64,000 nt of DNA, from NCBI GenBank assembly GCA_037445635.1, contig JBBIKC010000001.1:248001-312000 (forward strand), read 5' to 3'. The position numbers were made by a program, and so were the translations under genes. The notes beneath the pieces were generated by a model, which did not search any database, was not told the DNA's origin, and was given only the letters and a program-made list of their open reading frames with translations. Position 1 is the stretch's first letter; every line of letters starts with the position of its first letter. Below, piece by piece: positions 25,188 through 33,236 of the stretch. Source of the DNA: JBFMCC01 sp037445635. GTDB lineage: Bacteria > Chloroflexota > Anaerolineae > Anaerolineales > Villigracilaceae.

Positions 25188-25193
25188 TATAAT
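25188..25193 (+). promoter_or_regulatory. -10 box TATAAT for the secreted protein at 25200 (leaderless)
   Basis: TATAAT ends 6 nt before ATG 25200, so transcription would begin at or next to the start codon. No SD fits. No strong -35. Confidence 0.5.
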
Positions 25194-25199
25194 GAGAGC

Positions 25200-26147
25200 A
25201 TGAATTCGTGTCGGTTTTTGGGGTTATTTCTGTCGCTGTTACTTCTGCTGGGCAGCTGGACACCTGCAGATGCACAGTCCGCGGACACTCAGTTCTTCGC
25301 CGAGACCGGCCACAACGTCAAAGGGGATTTTCTCCAGTTCTACCGAAGCGTTTCGGATCCCACCCTGTTATTCGGCTACCCTATCACAGAACAGTATGTG
25401 AACAAGGACGGCCTCACGGTCCAATACTTCCAGCGGGCGCGCTTCGAACTAAACCCCGCCCTGCCAGCCGGTCAGCGCGTGATTCTTTCAAACGTCGGCA
25501 AGGAAACCTACGTCCCGGCCGGGCAATTGAATATCAACGACCCCCTGGCCTGCGACCTGTACACACAAACAGGATTCGCGGTCTGTTATGCTTTTCGAGA
25601 TTTCTACAATAAATACGGCGGGGCGGCCCAGTTCGGTTACCCGATCTCGCCGTTCGAATTCCACGATGGGCTGATCGTGCAATACTTCGAGAAGGCGCGT
25701 TTCGAATGGCAGCCCTGGCAGGCCGAGGGCCAGCGCGTCGGCTTGACCGATTTGGGGCGGCTGTATTTCGACAGTCTCGGGGAAAACCCGGACCTGCTCA
25801 AACCCGTTCCGCCCGGCGGCGACGTGGTTGGCCCGACCGTCATTTCGCTCCAGGCGCGCGCGTTCGTGTGGAAGGCCGTAACGTTGGCGAACGGCCAGCA
25901 GTTGATCTTTGTGGTCGTACAGGATCAGACCCTTCAGCCTGTCTCCGGCGCGCAGGGAAACGCGCGCGTGAAATGGCCCTCCGGACAAGTCAGCGACATC
26001 CCCTTCACCACCAACAGCAACGGCGTCGGCATCGTCCCGCTTTCGTTCACAGACCAGCCCTACGGCGTGCTGGTTACCATTGAGGTCAATGTGGCGAAAG
26101 ACGGCCTGAACGGGAAAACGACGACCTCGTTCCGAATCTGGTATTAA
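25200..26147 (+). CDS. Secreted protein with repeated LGFP-like modules
   Basis: 315 residues with a signal peptide (residues 1-26: hydrophobic core LGLFLSLLLLLGSW, cleavage near ADAQS). Two similar modules of about 65 residues follow, each with the pattern FYxxxxxxxxFGYPI-(T/S)-V/IQYFxxARFE: residues 45-85 (LLFGYPITEQY...VQYFQRARFE) and 135-175 (QFGYPISPFEF...VQYFEKARFEW). They resemble the LGFP wall-binding repeat. The C-terminus (residues 215-315) looks like an Ig-like b-sandwich (SGAQGNARVKWPSGQ, TTTSFRIWY). Likely exported and cell-surface or wall-associated; function unknown. A strong terminator follows. Confidence 0.8.
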   Translation: MNSCRFLGLFLSLLLLLGSWTPADAQSADTQFFAETGHNVKGDFLQFYRSVSDPTLLFGYPITEQYVNKDGLTVQYFQRARFELNPALPAGQRVILSNVGKETYVPAGQLNINDPLACDLYTQTGFAVCYAFRDFYNKYGGAAQFGYPISPFEFHDGLIVQYFEKARFEWQPWQAEGQRVGLTDLGRLYFDSLGENPDLLKPVPPGGDVVGPTVISLQARAFVWKAVTLANGQQLIFVVVQDQTLQPVSGAQGNARVKWPSGQVSDIPFTTNSNGVGIVPLSFTDQPYGVLVTIEVNVAKDGLNGKTTTSFRIWY

Positions 26148-26165
26148 CCTGCACCCGACGTGCGT

Positions 26166-26195
26166 CCCTTCCAGCCGCTGGAAGGGATTTTTTTT
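26166..26195 (+). terminator. Rho-independent terminator
   Basis: Stem CCCTTCCAGC / GCTGGAAGGG followed by A and eight or more T residues, 18 nt after the secreted-protein stop. The rest of the gap to 26265 holds no gene. Confidence 0.85.
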
Positions 26196-26265
26196 ATTTC
26201 GCAGGTTTGGCCTGCAGAGGGGCTTGTTTTCAAGGGAACCTTCGGGACGCTCTGCGTAAGGTGAG

Positions 26266-26934
26266 TTATTTCAATTCATCGAGATCGAACACGGGACCAT
26301 CCCGGCAAGCCATTTTCCAGCCGCGTGACAAGTGGACCGCGCAGACCCCGCATTCGGCGATCCCGCCGCACGGCATCGGCGCGTGGACGAGGACTTGGGC
26401 CGCGCCTGGACGCGTTGAATTCCGCCTAAGCGGTTCCAGCCAACTCCCCAGCGACTCGCGCGCGGCGTCTGCGGCGAGATAATCGGCCCAGGCAAGGATT
26501 TCGGCGAAAGCCTTCCGCGGCTGGACTTCAACAGACAACGGCAGACTTTCGGGCGGGGAATCGCTGACGAGTACGATCGCCGCATCCTGTGCCAATGCAA
26601 GGGGAATCAATCCGAGCAGGCGCGAGGGAGTGGCATCCAGCGCGGTGAGGGCCACGCGGCGGGCGGAGATGGGCAGGCTGAAGCCGCGTCCGAGAGGGCC
26701 GTGCAGGAGCAGGGATCCGCCCGGGGTCCACGCGGCGGGCAGGGGCGGCGCGGCGAGGAATCCGTCGGCGGTGATGCCGGCGGAGAAAACGGGGACAGGC
26801 AAGGGCGAGTCCGAATCGAGGGCATGGGCGAGGAGATATTGCCCGGGCGCGGGGATGAGGCGTGGGCCGCAGGCGATCCGCCCGGCGGCGCGAGAATCGT
26901 TCAAATATCGTTCTACCAAACGACCCATATCCAT
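26266..26934 (-). CDS. PyrK-like electron-transfer protein (dihydroorotate dehydrogenase B subunit family)
   Basis: 222 residues. The C-terminus has the PyrK 2Fe-2S ligand set: CGGIAECGVCAVHL and then WKMACRDGPVF (Cys-x5-Cys-x2-Cys...Cys). The middle (GGSLLLHGPLGRGFSLP...AIVLVSDSP) resembles the FNR-type nucleotide-binding module, but the usual N-terminal FAD motif RxYS is not obvious. In PyrK this protein passes electrons between PyrD and NAD. No pyrD lies in the window, so it may serve another partner. The start is ATG 26934; the longer frame (to 27324) is antisense to the SPFH gene. It is transcribed divergently from the SPFH gene. Confidence 0.75.
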   Translation of the reverse strand: MDMGRLVERYLNDSRAAGRIACGPRLIPAPGQYLLAHALDSDSPLPVPVFSAGITADGFLAAPPLPAAWTPGGSLLLHGPLGRGFSLPISARRVALTALDATPSRLLGLIPLALAQDAAIVLVSDSPPESLPLSVEVQPRKAFAEILAWADYLAADAARESLGSWLEPLRRNSTRPGAAQVLVHAPMPCGGIAECGVCAVHLSRGWKMACRDGPVFDLDELK

Positions 26935-26976
26935 TGCCCCAAGTGTAGCCCAAGTGGAGCCGCTGCGCCACTCGGT

Positions 26977-26982
26977 TATAAT
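26977..26982 (+). promoter_or_regulatory. -10 box TATAAT for the SPFH gene
   Basis: TATAAT 24 nt before ATG 27007; the leader contains AAGGAGG. Confidence 0.5.
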
Positions 26983-27006
26983 TACCCGCAACTCAAGGAG
27001 GCAGAC

Positions 27007-28020
27007 ATGAATATCGCGAGTGTGATTCAGGTATTTTCGACGTTTGGCTGGCTGGTGTTCGGCGGCGTGTTGATTGCAATCATTATGCGTTCCAGCCGCC
27101 GCCAACCGGTGGGCGGGCTGACCAGCGCGTTGATCGTCACGCTGGTCGTTGCAATCGTGCTCACGGCGGTGGGTGCGGGGTTGGTCTTCATCCAGCCGGA
27201 GGAGCGCGGCGTGGTGTTCTCGGCATTCGCCGAGGGCGGCGTGCGCAAGGAGGCGCTCGGACCTGGTCTGCATTGGATCATCCCGTTTGCCGAGCAGGTG
27301 CGCCGATATCCCATTTCGCGGCAAACTTATACGATGTCAAATGCGGCAACGGAGGGAAACATAGCCGGTGACGACTCCATCCGCGCGCGGACGAAGGACG
27401 GTCAGGAGGTGTTCATCGACGCCTCGGTCATCTATTCCATTGACCCGACCAAGATCATCGAACTGCACATCCGCTGGCAGGACCGCTACACGGACCTGTT
27501 GGTGCGGCCAGTCTCGCGCGGCATCGTACGCGACGTGGCATCGCAATACGGTGTGGAGGAGATCGTCTCGAGCAAGCGCGCCGAACTGGAAGAAACAATC
27601 ACAACCTTGATGGAGGAAAAGTTCAAGGAGAATGATTTGATTCTGGTGGATTTCGTCCTGCGCGACATTCACTTCAGCGATGAATACGCCGCGGCGGTGG
27701 AGCAGAAACAGATCGCCGAACAGCAGGCACAGCAGGCCAGGTTCGTTGTGGAGCAGAAAAAACAGGAAGCAGAGCAAGCCCGCCAGGTGGCACAGGGCCA
27801 GGCCGACGCGGCTGTGATCGCGGCGCAGGGCGCGGCGCAGGCGCGGTTGATCGAGGCGGAGGCCGAGGCCAAGGCCCTGCAACTCATTGCCCAGGCGCTT
27901 GCGGACAATCCAAATCTGCTTTCGTACTTGTACATCAACAAACTGGCGCCCAACGTTCAGACCATTTTCATCCCAACCGGCAATCAGTTCATCCTGCCAT
28001 TGCCAACGACAACGCCCTAG
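27007..28020 (+). CDS. SPFH/prohibitin family membrane protein
   Basis: 337 residues. Two hydrophobic segments at the N-terminus (about residues 10-28 and 38-60), then the SPFH domain (VFIQPEERGVVFSAF, GLHWIIPFAEQVRRYPI, DGQEVFIDASVIYSID) to about residue 225, then a long Gln/Ala/Glu coiled coil (EQKQIAEQQAQQARFVVEQ onward) and a hydrophobic C-terminal motif LAPNVQTIFIP. Prohibitin-like proteins form large rings that stabilise membrane proteins or proteases. AAGGAGG precedes ATG 27007. It is 22 nt upstream of selD and may share its transcript. Confidence 0.9.
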   Translation: MNIASVIQVFSTFGWLVFGGVLIAIIMRSSRRQPVGGLTSALIVTLVVAIVLTAVGAGLVFIQPEERGVVFSAFAEGGVRKEALGPGLHWIIPFAEQVRRYPISRQTYTMSNAATEGNIAGDDSIRARTKDGQEVFIDASVIYSIDPTKIIELHIRWQDRYTDLLVRPVSRGIVRDVASQYGVEEIVSSKRAELEETITTLMEEKFKENDLILVDFVLRDIHFSDEYAAAVEQKQIAEQQAQQARFVVEQKKQEAEQARQVAQGQADAAVIAAQGAAQARLIEAEAEAKALQLIAQALADNPNLLSYLYINKLAPNVQTIFIPTGNQFILPLPTTTP

Positions 28021-28042
28021 CCAGTTCAAGTCAAGGAGTTCG

Positions 28043-29101
28043 ATGCCCATTCCAAAATCGGGACGGGAGATCCGCCTCACCACTCTCTCGAAGTGCGCCG
28101 GTTGAGCGTCCAAACTCAACGCGGAAACGCTGACGCAGGTCCTGCGTCCACTTCAGAATTTATTCAATCCGGCGGACTATCCCGACCTGCTGGTGGGGCT
28201 CGACGGACCCGACGACGCGGCGGTCTGGCGGCTGGACGAATCGCGGGCCATCGTCATCACGACGGATTTCTTCACCCCGGTCGTTGACGAGGCCTATGAC
28301 TACGGCGCGATTGCGGCGGCCAACAGCCTCTCGGATGTGTATGCGATGGGTGGAAGACCGTTCCTGGCGTTGAACGTCGCCGCCCTGCCCCCCGACCTGC
28401 CGGCCGAAATTTCCGCCGACATCCTGCGCGGCGGTGCGGAAACCGCGCGCCGCGCTGGTGTGGTCATTGCGGGCGGGCATACCGTCCAAGACCAGGAACC
28501 GAAATACGGACTGGTCGTGATCGGCTTCCTCGACCCGCGCCGGATGCTGACCAAAGGCGGCCTGCGTCCCGGCGACGCGCTCGTGCTGACCAAGCCGCTT
28601 GGCTTCGGCGTGACAACTACCGCACTCAAACGCGAGCAAGCCGACGAAGCGGATGTGCGCGAGGTCGTCGCGTGGATGACGCGCCTGAACAAAACCGCCG
28701 GGGAACTGGCGGTAGAGTTTGGCCTGCGCGGCGGGACGGATGTGACCGGCTTCAGCCTCATCGGCCATGCGTCCGAGATGGCCGCGGCGTCGGGAGTCGC
28801 GCTTCGCCTCGAGTATGCACAAATCCCCTTTGTCCCGTTCGCCCGCAAATACGCCGATCTAGGCGCATTCCCCGGCGGCGCGTTCGACAATCTCAACTAC
28901 TTCAAGTCCGCTGTGAAATTCACAAGAGCGCTGAGCGAGCCAGAGGAAATGCTGCTCTTCGATCCGCAGACCAGCGGCGGTCTGTTGCTGGGCGTTCCGC
29001 AAGACAAATTGGCGGAACTTCAAACACGCAGCCGGGAGTTGGAACAGTCAATGTGGATTATCGGGGAAGTCCGCGAAGGCAAAGGTATTGTCATCGCGTG
29101 A
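28043..29101 (+). CDS. selD: Selenide, water dikinase SelD, itself a selenoprotein with an in-frame UGA (Sec21)
   Basis: 352 residues when UGA at 28103-28105 is read as selenocysteine. SelD makes selenophosphate from selenide and ATP for Sec-tRNA and for other selenium uses. Residues 13-24 read TTLSKCAGUASK, the place where E. coli SelD has the essential Cys in GAGCGCK, so Sec replaces the catalytic cysteine. Downstream the frame continues with DGPDDAAVW, the nucleotide-binding NSLSDVYAMGGRP, GGHTVQDQEPKYG and FDPQTSGGLLL, all SelD. An ordinary gene finder would start at GTG 28193 and lose the first 50 residues. AAGGAG lies just before ATG 28043. A SECIS-like hairpin follows the UGA. SelA is encoded at 42823. 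Confidence 0.93.
28103..28148 (+). promoter_or_regulatory. UGA codon and bacterial SECIS-like hairpin in selD
   Basis: After the TGA at 28103-28105, arms GACGCAG (28132-28138) and CTGCGTC (28142-28148) pair perfectly across the tri-nucleotide GTC, giving an apical GCAGGUCCUGC very close to the GCAGGUCUGC of the E. coli fdhF SECIS, where GGUC contacts SelB. The loop G is about 33-34 nt after UGA, within the range reported for bacterial SECIS. Confidence 0.8.
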
Positions 29102-29174
29102 AACTTACGGCAGATAGACAATTATCGCGTACAATTAGGCTGACGGGTAAACATACTCGTCAGGAAGGCAATCC

Positions 29175-30479
29175 ATGAGTTCCTGGAACGAAATATTGGT
29201 GATCGCGCTGCTGATTCTGGTCAACGGCCTGTTGGCCATGTCAGAAGCGGCATTAGTGGCGTCCCGTAAGGCGCGGCTGGAACAGCAAGTCAACGAAGGG
29301 GATCAGGCATCGCGCTCGGCTCTCGATTTGTTGAAAAATCCAAACACGTTTCTTTCGACGGTCCAAATCGGCATCACACTGATCTCGGTGCTGGCAGGCG
29401 CGTTCGGAGGCGCAACGCTGGCGGAATTGCTGGCGATTGAGCTTGCGAAAATCCCCGCGCTGGTACCTTACAGCGAGTCGCTTGCATTGGGGATCGTCGT
29501 TGTAAGTATCACCATTTTGACCATCTGGCTGGGGGAACTGGTTCCCAAGCGGCTAGGGTTGCACAGTCCGGAGCGGATTGCGCGTGTTGTCGCCGGGCCG
29601 ATGTTATTCCTATCAAAGGTTTTTTCGCCGCTGGTGCGGCTTATGAGCGGCGCGACCGATTTGATCCTGCGCATACTGGGCGTCAAACCATCGGATGAAC
29701 CACCCATCACCGAAGAAGAACTCCAAGTATTGCTCGATCAAGGCACGCGTGCAGGTGTTTTTGAAGAAGCGGAGCAGGACATGGTCGAGGGCGTGTTCAG
29801 CCTGAGCGATTCGCGCGTATACTCTCTGATGACCCCGCGCACCGAAATCGTCTGGCTGGATATCAACGATTCTCCCGATGAGATCCGCACCAAAGTGGCC
29901 GAACATGGCTTTTCGCGCTATCCGGTCTGTGACGGGGACCTGGACCACATCCTGGGCATCGTCAAGGCCAGCGACCTGCTCGTCCCGTCAATGGAAGGCA
30001 AGGACTTCAACCTGAAGGACATGCTTCGGCCGGCGCTTTACATTCCCGAATCCATGTTCGCCTCGCAGGCATTGCAGATGTTCAAGGAGCAGAATCGCAA
30101 ACTGCTTTTCGTGATTGACGAGTTTGGCACCCTCCAGGGTTTGATCACGTTGAATGATGTCATCGAGGAGATCGTGGGGGACTTCGAGCCCGAACCGCAG
30201 GCGACGCAAAGACAGGACGGCTCCTGGCTGCTGGACGGGATGCTCCCTGTGGATGATTTCAAGGAAATCTTCAATTTCAAGTCCCTGCCTCACGAATCAG
30301 AATACGAAACATTGAGCGGTTTCATCATGCTGTCGCTGAGCCGGCTGCCGAAGGCGGGCGATTATTTCGAATGGAGCAATCTGCGCTTCGAAGTTATGGA
30401 CATGGACGACCGCCGCGTGGACAAGGTGCTGGTCACCACTCTTCCGCCCAAGCCGCCTGCCGAAACGGAAAAAGAGTAA
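29175..30479 (+). CDS. CNNM/CorC-type membrane protein with CBS domains
   Basis: 434 residues. An N-terminal DUF21 (CNNM) membrane domain (residues 1 to about 190; LLILVNGLLAMSEAALVASRKARL, then FLSTVQIGITLISVLAG, WLGELVPKRLGL) is followed by two CBS domains (SLMTPRTEIVWLD...HGFSRYPVCDGDLDHILGIV and MFKEQNRKLLFVIDEFGTLQGLI) and the CorC_HlyC domain (WLLDGMLPVDDFKE to the end). These proteins are implicated in Mg2+ or other divalent cation efflux; the label hemolysin is historical. Start ATG 29175 has CAGGAAGG upstream; a TACAAT at about 29130 may be its -10. Confidence 0.92.
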   Translation: MSSWNEILVIALLILVNGLLAMSEAALVASRKARLEQQVNEGDQASRSALDLLKNPNTFLSTVQIGITLISVLAGAFGGATLAELLAIELAKIPALVPYSESLALGIVVVSITILTIWLGELVPKRLGLHSPERIARVVAGPMLFLSKVFSPLVRLMSGATDLILRILGVKPSDEPPITEEELQVLLDQGTRAGVFEEAEQDMVEGVFSLSDSRVYSLMTPRTEIVWLDINDSPDEIRTKVAEHGFSRYPVCDGDLDHILGIVKASDLLVPSMEGKDFNLKDMLRPALYIPESMFASQALQMFKEQNRKLLFVIDEFGTLQGLITLNDVIEEIVGDFEPEPQATQRQDGSWLLDGMLPVDDFKEIFNFKSLPHESEYETLSGFIMLSLSRLPKAGDYFEWSNLRFEVMDMDDRRVDKVLVTTLPPKPPAETEKE

Positions 30480-30546
30480 GCACCGGCGCGTTCCCCGGCT
30501 CTCATCGCCCTCGAGTCGCCTGAAATCCGACGCTTCTGTTCGATGG

Positions 30547-30552
30547 TATAAT
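30547..30552 (+). promoter_or_regulatory. -10 box TATAAT for the LysM protein (leaderless arrangement)
   Basis: TATAAT ends 10 nt before ATG 30563; the intervening CTCCGCCCGT has no SD. Confidence 0.45.
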
Positions 30553-30562
30553 CTCCGCCCGT

Positions 30563-31738
30563 ATGAGTCCCGAAACTGAAAGCAAAAAGACGAAAATCTG
30601 TCCAACCTGCGGAACGCGCCTGAGCGAGAATGCCACGCGCTGTCTCGTGTGCGGCACCGAATTGACCGTCAAAACGTCCGGACCCGCCAAAAAGGCGCGC
30701 ACAGAAAGGACCGCCGGCGCTACCATCGAGGCAAGTCGCATGCCTCAAATCACCCTCAGCCTGCCGGCTGCGCTGGGGTTTCTAGCGCTTTTCCTGGTAA
30801 TCGGCGCCGTGGTCGTATATCTTGGCCTGTCTGCGGGCGGACGCGTGGTGGAGCCAACTCCGGAGGCCACTTCGACCGCGACGCCAACCATTACGCCCAC
30901 GGCGACAGAAATCCCCACCTCCACACCCATTCCGACGCCGACACCCATCCCGCCTTTCGACTACACGGTCGCGTCCGGCGACACCTGCGGCGGGATCGCG
31001 TTCACATTTGGCGTGTCCGTGCAAAGCATCATCATCCTGAACAATCTGTCTTCGACCTGCCCGCTCACGCCGGGGCAGGTACTTAAGATTCCATACCCCA
31101 CTCCCACCCCCGCGCCCCTGCCCACCGGTACCCTGCCGCCCGAAGCCGCAACTCAGCAGGCCTGCGAGACGGTCGCGTACACCGTGCAGGCCAACGACAC
31201 CCTCTCCAGCATCTCGCAAAATTATGCCGTGCCGATGTCGGCCATCAAGACCTTCAACAATCTTTCGACCGACAACGTTTTCCTCGGGCAGAACCTGCTG
31301 ATTCCGCTGTGCCTGCGCGCCACGCCGGAGGGTCAGCCGACCGCCACAGCCACCGTCCCGCCTCCTTATCCGGCGCCCAACCTGCTCCTGCCTGCCGACG
31401 GTGCGGCCTTCACTCTCGCAAACGACGTGGTCACACTGCAGTGGGCCTCGCTCGGCACACTGCGTGATAACGAAGCTTATCAGGTTATCGTCGAGGATGT
31501 GACTGAAGGCCAAGGACGCCGTATCACCGATTACGTCACCGACACCAAATACATCATCCCCACATCCTTCCGCCCGAACGACAACATCGCGCATGTCCTG
31601 CGCTGGTGGATCACTCCGGTCCGCCAGACAGGGACCGACGAACAGGGCCAGCCAGTCTGGTCGCCGGCTGGCGCGATGAGCGAGAAACGCGTCTTCACCT
31701 GGGTGGGAATTGCCATCGAAAGCACGCCATCCCCATAG
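30563..31738 (+). CDS. Membrane-anchored LysM protein with cytosolic zinc ribbon
   Basis: 391 residues in a distinctive order: a cytosolic zinc ribbon (CPTCGTRL...CLVCGTEL, residues 14-36), a membrane helix (about 72-95, LGFLALFLVIGAVVVYLGL), a Thr/Pro stalk (about 100-135), two LysM modules (YTVASGDTCGGIAFTFGV and YTVQANDTLSSISQNYAVP), then a b-sandwich (about 275-390) with YQVIVEDVTEGQGRR. The LysM parts should bind peptidoglycan or similar glycans outside the membrane. No signal peptide; the single helix orients it with the N-terminus inside. Apparent leaderless promoter. A similar stalked architecture recurs at 38308. Confidence 0.88.
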   Translation: MSPETESKKTKICPTCGTRLSENATRCLVCGTELTVKTSGPAKKARTERTAGATIEASRMPQITLSLPAALGFLALFLVIGAVVVYLGLSAGGRVVEPTPEATSTATPTITPTATEIPTSTPIPTPTPIPPFDYTVASGDTCGGIAFTFGVSVQSIIILNNLSSTCPLTPGQVLKIPYPTPTPAPLPTGTLPPEAATQQACETVAYTVQANDTLSSISQNYAVPMSAIKTFNNLSTDNVFLGQNLLIPLCLRATPEGQPTATATVPPPYPAPNLLLPADGAAFTLANDVVTLQWASLGTLRDNEAYQVIVEDVTEGQGRRITDYVTDTKYIIPTSFRPNDNIAHVLRWWITPVRQTGTDEQGQPVWSPAGAMSEKRVFTWVGIAIESTPSP

Positions 31739-31760
31739 TCACGAAAGAATCGCCCTTCCA

Positions 31761-31785
31761 CTCCCTGCGCTGGCAGGGAGTTTTC
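31761..31785 (+). terminator. Rho-independent terminator after the LysM gene
   Basis: Arms CTCCCTGC / GCAGGGAG with loop GCTG, followed by TTTTCTTT. Confidence 0.8.
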
Positions 31786-31791
31786 TTTCCC

Positions 31792-31819
31792 TTGACAAAT
31801 CGAGGATTTTGTTTAAAAT
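31792..31819 (+). promoter_or_regulatory. Sigma-70 promoter of the ArsR-MFS genes
   Basis: Consensus -35 TTGACA (31792-31797), 16-bp spacer, -10 TAAAAT (31814-31819), in a locally AT-rich segment. It directly precedes the operator-like palindrome. Confidence 0.8.
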
Positions 31820-31826
31820 ATGTGCA

Positions 31827-31846
31827 TTATTCAATATTTTGAATAA
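31827..31846. promoter_or_regulatory. Operator-like palindrome (ArsR/SmtB type)
   Basis: Perfect arms TTATTCAA / TTGAATAA around TATT, placed at about +1 to +20 relative to the promoter and 22 nt before the regulator gene. ArsR family operators commonly have AT-rich TTCAA/TTGAA dyads, so autoregulation is likely. Confidence 0.7.
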
Positions 31847-31867
31847 AAGAATACAGGAGTACGTTTT

Positions 31868-32956
31868 ATGTCCCCACTCGCCATCAGCCTCGAAAAGCCC
31901 AGAGTTGAGACCTTGCGGTTCGCTCTGGACCCGGCGCGAAACGCCCTAGCAAGCATGATCCTGCTCGTCAAGGATTACGACATGCCGGGTCTCTCTGATT
32001 GGGTGTCACAAACCCGATCCCGCCTGTCGCCGGATGAATTGTTCCGACACGAACTGGTGCTGATCGGATTTTATTACGTGATCGCGCCGCAAGGTGAATG
32101 GACATCCTTCGAGGAATATCTGGACGATCTCTCCCGGTCGGAGCCCGCTACGCTGAAAGAGAAATTGCTGAAAGCGTACGCGCGTGTAAACGCTCCGGCC
32201 GGCGGCACGGTGGACTGGCGGGCGGCACTGGCATCTTCCGACGCGTACGTAGACTTCCTCGTAAACCGCTTCGGCGAAGGCCACGTGAACAGGGAATTGG
32301 AAGCCGAGGCCTACCGATATGTCATGGACCCGCCCGCCATGAAGAAATTAATCGTGGACCATCTGCACTGGTTCTGGGAGACCCACCTTGCCGTCGAGTG
32401 GAAGCGGGCCAGGCCCATGGTATCCGAATCTGTGCGCGCTTTCCAGGAAGCGGACATCTCAGGCATGGGCCGAATGGAGGCCATCCGCTTCGTAACCGGC
32501 CAGGATCTGGAGGAAGCGCATTGGAAAGATATGCTCGAGAAGGCAGAGCAAATCACCTTCATTCCCAGCGCGCACCTCGGACCATACGTCACAAAGATGC
32601 CGACCGGTGAGAACAGCATTGCCGTGTTATTCGGCGCGCGCCAGCCCGAGAACGCGGCTGTCCGTATCCCCGATCTCGACCGTGCGGACATCGTTGCCCG
32701 CCTCGCCGCCCTAGCCGACGACACCCGCCTGCGCATTCTGCAGATCATCCTCGAAAACGGCGAATCTCGCGCGCAGGACATTATCGAAATCACCGGCTTG
32801 AGTCAGCCCAGCATCTCACGCTATCTGACTCAACTTACCGCAACTGGATACTTGCAGGAAAGGAGGATTGGCGGAGCAAAGGTATACGCACTCAACCGTG
32901 ACCGCATCGAAAAAACTTTAAAGGCTGTTTCCGCCTTTTTACTGGGCCGCTCGTGA
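31868..32956 (+). CDS. ArsR-family winged-helix regulator with a large N-terminal domain
   Basis: 362 residues. The C-terminus (about 270-360) is a winged helix of the ArsR type: RLAALADDTRLRILQIILENGE, IIEITGLSQPSISRYLTQLTATGYLQERR. The first 265 residues are a separate all-helical region (ELVLIGFYYVIAPQG, LHWFWETHLAVEWKRARP) that resembles the DUF5937-like sensor portion of similar regulators; no Cys pairs for metals are seen, so a metal sensor role is unlikely. AGGAG (31855-31859) lies 8 nt before the ATG. It heads an operon with a small protein and an MFS exporter, and an operator palindrome lies in its leader; the inducer is unknown. Confidence 0.9.
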   Translation: MSPLAISLEKPRVETLRFALDPARNALASMILLVKDYDMPGLSDWVSQTRSRLSPDELFRHELVLIGFYYVIAPQGEWTSFEEYLDDLSRSEPATLKEKLLKAYARVNAPAGGTVDWRAALASSDAYVDFLVNRFGEGHVNRELEAEAYRYVMDPPAMKKLIVDHLHWFWETHLAVEWKRARPMVSESVRAFQEADISGMGRMEAIRFVTGQDLEEAHWKDMLEKAEQITFIPSAHLGPYVTKMPTGENSIAVLFGARQPENAAVRIPDLDRADIVARLAALADDTRLRILQIILENGESRAQDIIEITGLSQPSISRYLTQLTATGYLQERRIGGAKVYALNRDRIEKTLKAVSAFLLGRS

Positions 32957-32976
32957 GTTGACCAACGGAGGACGAC

Positions 32977-33219
32977 ATGAACAATTGGCATACAGAATTT
33001 ATGGCCGAATACCAACGACAGAAAATCCTGCGCGAAATGAAGCAAATTCGCCTCGAGGAAGGGGCGCACAGAGCACTGGTTTATCGTCCCGGCTGGGTCG
33101 CGTACAGAATGAACGATCTCGCCAACTGGATGATCGCAACCGGCAAGAAGCTCCGCCGCCGATACGAGATCCCCGCCGTCCAGTGCCCGCCAGCATCCAA
33201 CAGAAGTTTCGCTCGATAA
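32977..33219 (+). CDS. Small protein between regulator and MFS gene
   Basis: 80 residues. GGAGGA lies 8 nt before ATG 32977. The sequence is basic and helical (HTEFMAEYQRQKILREMKQIRL) with a conserved-looking aromatic segment RPGWVAYRMNDLANWMIATGKKLRRRYE that might lie on the membrane surface. No family name known to me. Its position between an ArsR-type regulator and an exporter, with gaps of 20 and 17 nt, makes it part of the same operon. Confidence 0.75.
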   Translation: MNNWHTEFMAEYQRQKILREMKQIRLEEGAHRALVYRPGWVAYRMNDLANWMIATGKKLRRRYEIPAVQCPPASNRSFAR

Positions 33220-33236
33220 GCGAACTGTGAGCATAC

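Noticed and set aside
23974..25275. 433-residue minus-strand ORF over wecB
   Set aside because: Antisense to wecB, with no motif and strongly biased His/Gln/Asp composition.
28193..29101. Short selD starting at GTG
   Set aside because: It omits the catalytic N-terminus, which is in the same frame upstream behind a UGA followed by a SECIS-like hairpin.
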